Assembly: GCA_002439875.1 (NCBI GenBank)
Contig: DJQB01000025.1
Coordinates: forward strand, 1 to 64,000
Origin: Bacteroidales bacterium UBA6397
Lineage (GTDB): Bacteria; Bacteroidota; Bacteroidia; Bacteroidales; UBA932
Direction: 5' to 3'
DNA: 64,000 nt
Part shown: in pieces, positions 61,662-64,000 of the stretch
Layout of the letters: every line of letters begins with the position of its first letter
How positions within the stretch are numbered: position 1 is the stretch's first letter
Translations under genes and position numbers: made by a program
The notes under the pieces: model-generated
Seen by the model: only the letters and a program-made list of their open reading frames with translations
Databases searched by the model: none
Told to the model about the DNA's origin: nothing

Positions 61662-63412
61662 TTCCTCCCTATCAGTTTATTTACCCGTTCTATGGCATCT
61701 TTCCCGAATACACTCTTGATAAGATCCTTAGCCTTGTCTTTGGAGTCCGGACGCAGGGCGTTGCAAAACATCTCCAAGGCATCGCTTTCATCCTTGCTGT
61801 CGGTGAATACTTCCAGGACAACCGGACGGGAAAGGCCAGGTTCGAGGAATCTGTCTGACACTTTGGCGAATTCATCCTTGCATGACGCGGAAAGATATTC
61901 AAAACCAAGACTTCGCACATAGTGAGAGACCAATTCCGGAGATTTATTTCCGTAGTGCCCTCCAGCGGCTATGAAAGCATCGGCATCATCTCCCCATATC
62001 GATGCCGGATGACTGAAGTTTCTGAATTCCGTCCCTTTTCCGTTATTAATCAGCAGAATTCTGATATTCTTCCCTACATGCCTGTTTCCTAATGAGTTCA
62101 TATCATAAAAGAACGCCAGGTCGCCAAAGACCCCGAAATGCAGGATTTCGGGCGAAGCCAAGGATGAACCCAGCAACGAAGACATGCCTCCGTCAATTCC
62201 AAAGCCACCCACATTGGAGAAAACCTTTATGGTGGGATCAGGTCTGAAGAAATTCCAGCTCCTCAACGAGTTGAGTATGCCAAGATGAAGCACTGATCCG
62301 GAAGGCAGTCTGCCGGACAGACTCCGCGCCACCCACAGATTGGAAAACGGAAGTTCAGGAACCGAAGAGACAACGGAATTGTATTCATTTTCGATTCCGG
62401 CCATTTTCCCTGACACAGAAGGAGACGTTTCCCTTAAATCTGAATACTGTCTGAAGAAGAATCTTTCCGACATGTGGAAGACATTGTCCAAACACCTGAA
62501 CGCATCCTTAAGCTCTCCATCCTTGCTGACACGCCATACAGACTTTGGTTTCAATGACGCCCAAGTATAGTAATCCCCAGAGACTTCTCCTATGTGAATC
62601 AACAGATCAGGTCTGAGCAAAGATGTATGAATGTACTTTTGTGAAAACACAGCCGCGGCTTTTGCCGCGAACCTGCCCGCGTAATTTGATGTAAGATCGC
62701 AAAAAGCGACAGCATCATACCTCTCGCAAAAATCATCCAAAGCCCGCGTCTCGTCCTCTTTCCATGGAAGATGCGATCCGACAAACACGCAGACATTCCC
62801 GTCCGGGATGTCCGGAAAGGCATCCTCTGTGTCAAAATAGCCTATGCTCCTGACAGAAGGAAGTTCCGTGACAGAAAAATCAGTCGAGATCCTTGTCTCC
62901 ACATCCAGATGCACCGGGCCACCGCCATCAGCCTTGAGAGCGATCAAGGCCTTGTTCACCGTCAAGACGCACAGCCGCTCCTCCTCGGAATCATGGATGA
63001 AAGGAACCTGGGCAGAAAAAACCGCCACATCATTCTGGATCCGTGACCTGTCTATTATCTGAGGATTCAGGTTGCCTATCTTCGAGCGTCCCGCCATGGA
63101 CGTGACAGCCAGCACAGGCAATTTCCTATAGTATGCCTCTGTCAGCCCGGGAAGATAGTTCCTGGAAGCAGTCGCGCCTGTGCAGGTTATAACGACAGGC
63201 TCACCGCTTTCCTCTGCCAGTCCACAGGCCATGTAGGCCGCAGACCGCTCATCCGCCGCGGAATACATCTCGAAAAACGGATCGCTCTGAAGGCTGGCCA
63301 CAAACGTGATGTTAGTGGTGCCCGGAGAAGCGATGATCTTTCTTATTCCGTTATGCTTCAGAAGACTTATGAGTATCTGAACGTTTCTCTCAACAGTATA
63401 GTGTGTATTCAT
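61658..63412 (-). CDS. MenD-like ThDP-dependent enzyme in a polysaccharide operon
   Basis: 584 residues from the ATG at 63410-63412 (the open frame extends further but into the flippase gene). The PYR domain holds KIIASPGTTNITFVASLQSD and AADERSAAYMACGLAEESGE, with Glu expected to activate the cofactor. The PP domain has FGVFGDLAFFYDMNSL then ILLINNGKGTEF, the ThDP/Mg pattern of the MenD subfamily. MenD normally makes SEPHCHC for menaquinone, but no other men gene is here and the neighbours are glycan genes. It may instead add a 2-ketoacid-derived unit to a sugar nucleotide, as YerE does in Yersinia. Two bases after the flippase, overlapping the SDR. Confidence 0.85.
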   Translation of the reverse strand: MNTHYTVERNVQILISLLKHNGIRKIIASPGTTNITFVASLQSDPFFEMYSAADERSAAYMACGLAEESGEPVVITCTGATASRNYLPGLTEAYYRKLPVLAVTSMAGRSKIGNLNPQIIDRSRIQNDVAVFSAQVPFIHDSEEERLCVLTVNKALIALKADGGGPVHLDVETRISTDFSVTELPSVRSIGYFDTEDAFPDIPDGNVCVFVGSHLPWKEDETRALDDFCERYDAVAFCDLTSNYAGRFAAKAAAVFSQKYIHTSLLRPDLLIHIGEVSGDYYTWASLKPKSVWRVSKDGELKDAFRCLDNVFHMSERFFFRQYSDLRETSPSVSGKMAGIENEYNSVVSSVPELPFSNLWVARSLSGRLPSGSVLHLGILNSLRSWNFFRPDPTIKVFSNVGGFGIDGGMSSLLGSSLASPEILHFGVFGDLAFFYDMNSLGNRHVGKNIRILLINNGKGTEFRNFSHPASIWGDDADAFIAAGGHYGNKSPELVSHYVRSLGFEYLSASCKDEFAKVSDRFLEPGLSRPVVLEVFTDSKDESDALEMFCNALRPDSKDKAKDLIKSVFGKDAIERVNKLIGRK

Positions 63413-63414
63413 AC

Positions 63415-64000
63415 CTATAAATTCACTTTGAAAATAATCCAGAGTTTTCTGGCCATAAAGATCTTTTCCCCGGATGTCAGCCCGGTAAGATAAACGGAAG
63501 CCGCCACGCAGAGCACACTTGACACACAAACAGCCAGCAATCTCCATATTGACGGAGGCAGTTCACACATGATCAGCAGAGGAACCACGGCCGAAAGTAT
63601 GGTGACAGGAATGATTTTCAAGAACACTTCCTTTGCAAACAACGCTTTCGGCATTCCGATTTGCTTTGTCACAATGGACAACCTGACAAATATCAGAACA
63701 AAATAGACAAGAAAATAAATATAAAAGGCGGTCTGGGGAGGGCATCCGGCCTTGAAAGCGACAAGTGAAAGAGGAAACACCAGAACGCCCACGACTGAGA
63801 CCCAAACCTGGTAACGCACAACCTTGCCGGTGGCGTTGACAGCAGCCAGAAACGTGTGTCCCAATGAGTTGCACAACGCTGTTGCCAATGACAACCTGAC
63901 AAACACCACTGAATATTCAGGCACGTCCTTCAACCATAGCCTAAGAATGACGGGTGTCTCCAACATCAGCGGCAGAGCCAGAACAAAAAGCATGAAATAT
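63415..64000 (-). CDS. Wzx-like polysaccharide flippase, C-terminal part (5' end outside window)
   Basis: The open frame continues past the right edge; about 195 residues of the C-terminal end are present. At least five hydrophobic helices are visible (LFVLALPLMLETPVILRL, VWVSVVGVLVFPLSLVAF, FYIYFLVYFVLIFVRLSI, IIPVTILSAVVPLLIMCE, LLAVCVSSVLCVAASVYL). NATGKVVRYQVW and LRLWLKDVPEYSVVFVRL recall the C-terminal half of MATE/Wzx-type polysaccharide transporters. It would move lipid-linked repeat units across the inner membrane. Upstream-most visible gene of the operon, two bases before the ThDP enzyme. Confidence 0.85.
   Translation of the reverse strand, partial: YFMLFVLALPLMLETPVILRLWLKDVPEYSVVFVRLSLATALCNSLGHTFLAAVNATGKVVRYQVWVSVVGVLVFPLSLVAFKAGCPPQTAFYIYFLVYFVLIFVRLSIVTKQIGMPKALFAKEVFLKIIPVTILSAVVPLLIMCELPPSIWRLLAVCVSSVLCVAASVYLTGLTSGEKIFMARKLWIIFKVNL

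Noticed and set aside
61658..63412. Calling the ThDP enzyme phosphonopyruvate decarboxylase, to link it with the LicD island
   Set aside because: It is about 200 residues too long and has the MenD-type domain pattern; the two regions are also 40 kb apart.
1..64000. CRISPR array, prophage, insertion sequence or rRNA operon
   Set aside because: I saw no evenly spaced direct repeats, no transposase or integrase, no phage structural genes and no rRNA sequence.

Overview
The window reads as a chromosomal segment of an uncultured-type member of the Bacteroidales. The evidence is the recurrent -7 promoter word TAnnTTTG with a TTG/TTTG about 19-20 bases upstream (seen before rplS, secA, polA, tsaD, tamB, the GH106, AraC, AlkD and outer-membrane-barrel genes), a Bacteroidetes-style UmuDC, a RhaB/RhaA/AraC rhamnose locus with a GH106 rhamnosidase, PepC with a signal peptide, several lipoprotein signals, and a set of glycan-degrading enzymes (GH18, GH43, GH106, decayed GH3). 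Coding sequence looks to be near 50 percent GC. I cannot assign a genus; a Rikenellaceae or 'Cryptobacteroides'-like gut or rumen lineage would fit.

Layout. 0-2.4 kb: the end of a secreted-protein gene, a GH18 endo-beta-N-acetylglucosaminidase lipoprotein, and a YafQ-type toxin-antitoxin pair whose toxin has an in-frame stop. 2.4-5.8 kb: an ABC-F ATPase and two abutting gene remnants (GH3 beta-glucosidase, and the tail of glucuronate isomerase UxaC). 5.8-13.2 kb: housekeeping (grpE-dnaJ, rplS, two tRNAs, bactofilin, secA, a PhoU-like DUF47 protein). 13.6-19.7 kb: an accessory surface-decoration island with a GT4 glycosyltransferase, a Stealth sugar-phosphate transferase, two LicD phosphotransferases, a class V aminotransferase and a cytidylyltransferase fused to a Gfo/Idh-like domain. 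19.9-29.2 kb: uvrA, a GH43 enzyme, tRNA-Gln, a DJ-1 protein, tRNA-Asp, Hsp20, L-serine dehydratase and PepC. 29.3-34.9 kb: a FecCD-type permease and ATPase, then an overlapping polA, sigma factor and rsmG group. 35-47 kb: GDPD lipoprotein, umuDC, a class C serine hydrolase, a flavoprotein, divergent tsaD and tamB, and mgsA. 47.4-54.7 kb: rhamnose release and catabolism (GH106, AraC regulator, rhaB, rhaA). 55-56.6 kb: an AlkD-like DNA glycosylase and a small outer-membrane barrel. 56.7-64 kb: a tightly packed minus-strand polysaccharide operon (three glycosyltransferases, pyruvyltransferase, SDR, MenD-like ThDP enzyme, Wzx-like flippase) that runs off the right edge.

How genes work together. 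The 13.6-19.7 kb island looks like a pathway that makes a CDP-activated small alcohol or amino-alcohol and transfers it, as a phosphodiester, to surface glycan: the aminotransferase and the Gfo/Idh-like domain would build the head group, the TagD-like domain would activate it, and LicD and Stealth proteins would transfer phosphate-linked groups. The right-hand operon looks like O-antigen or capsule repeat-unit assembly, with a ThDP enzyme and an SDR that may make an unusual branched or carbocyclic residue. The GH106-RhaBA block frees and catabolises L-rhamnose. The least explained signals are two intergenic hairpins that share a 24-base core but have unrelated long stems, a REP-like repeat that also lies inside the GH106 reading frame, a PolA without proofreading residues, and a strand-symmetric GAATAT word that recurs at many start codons.
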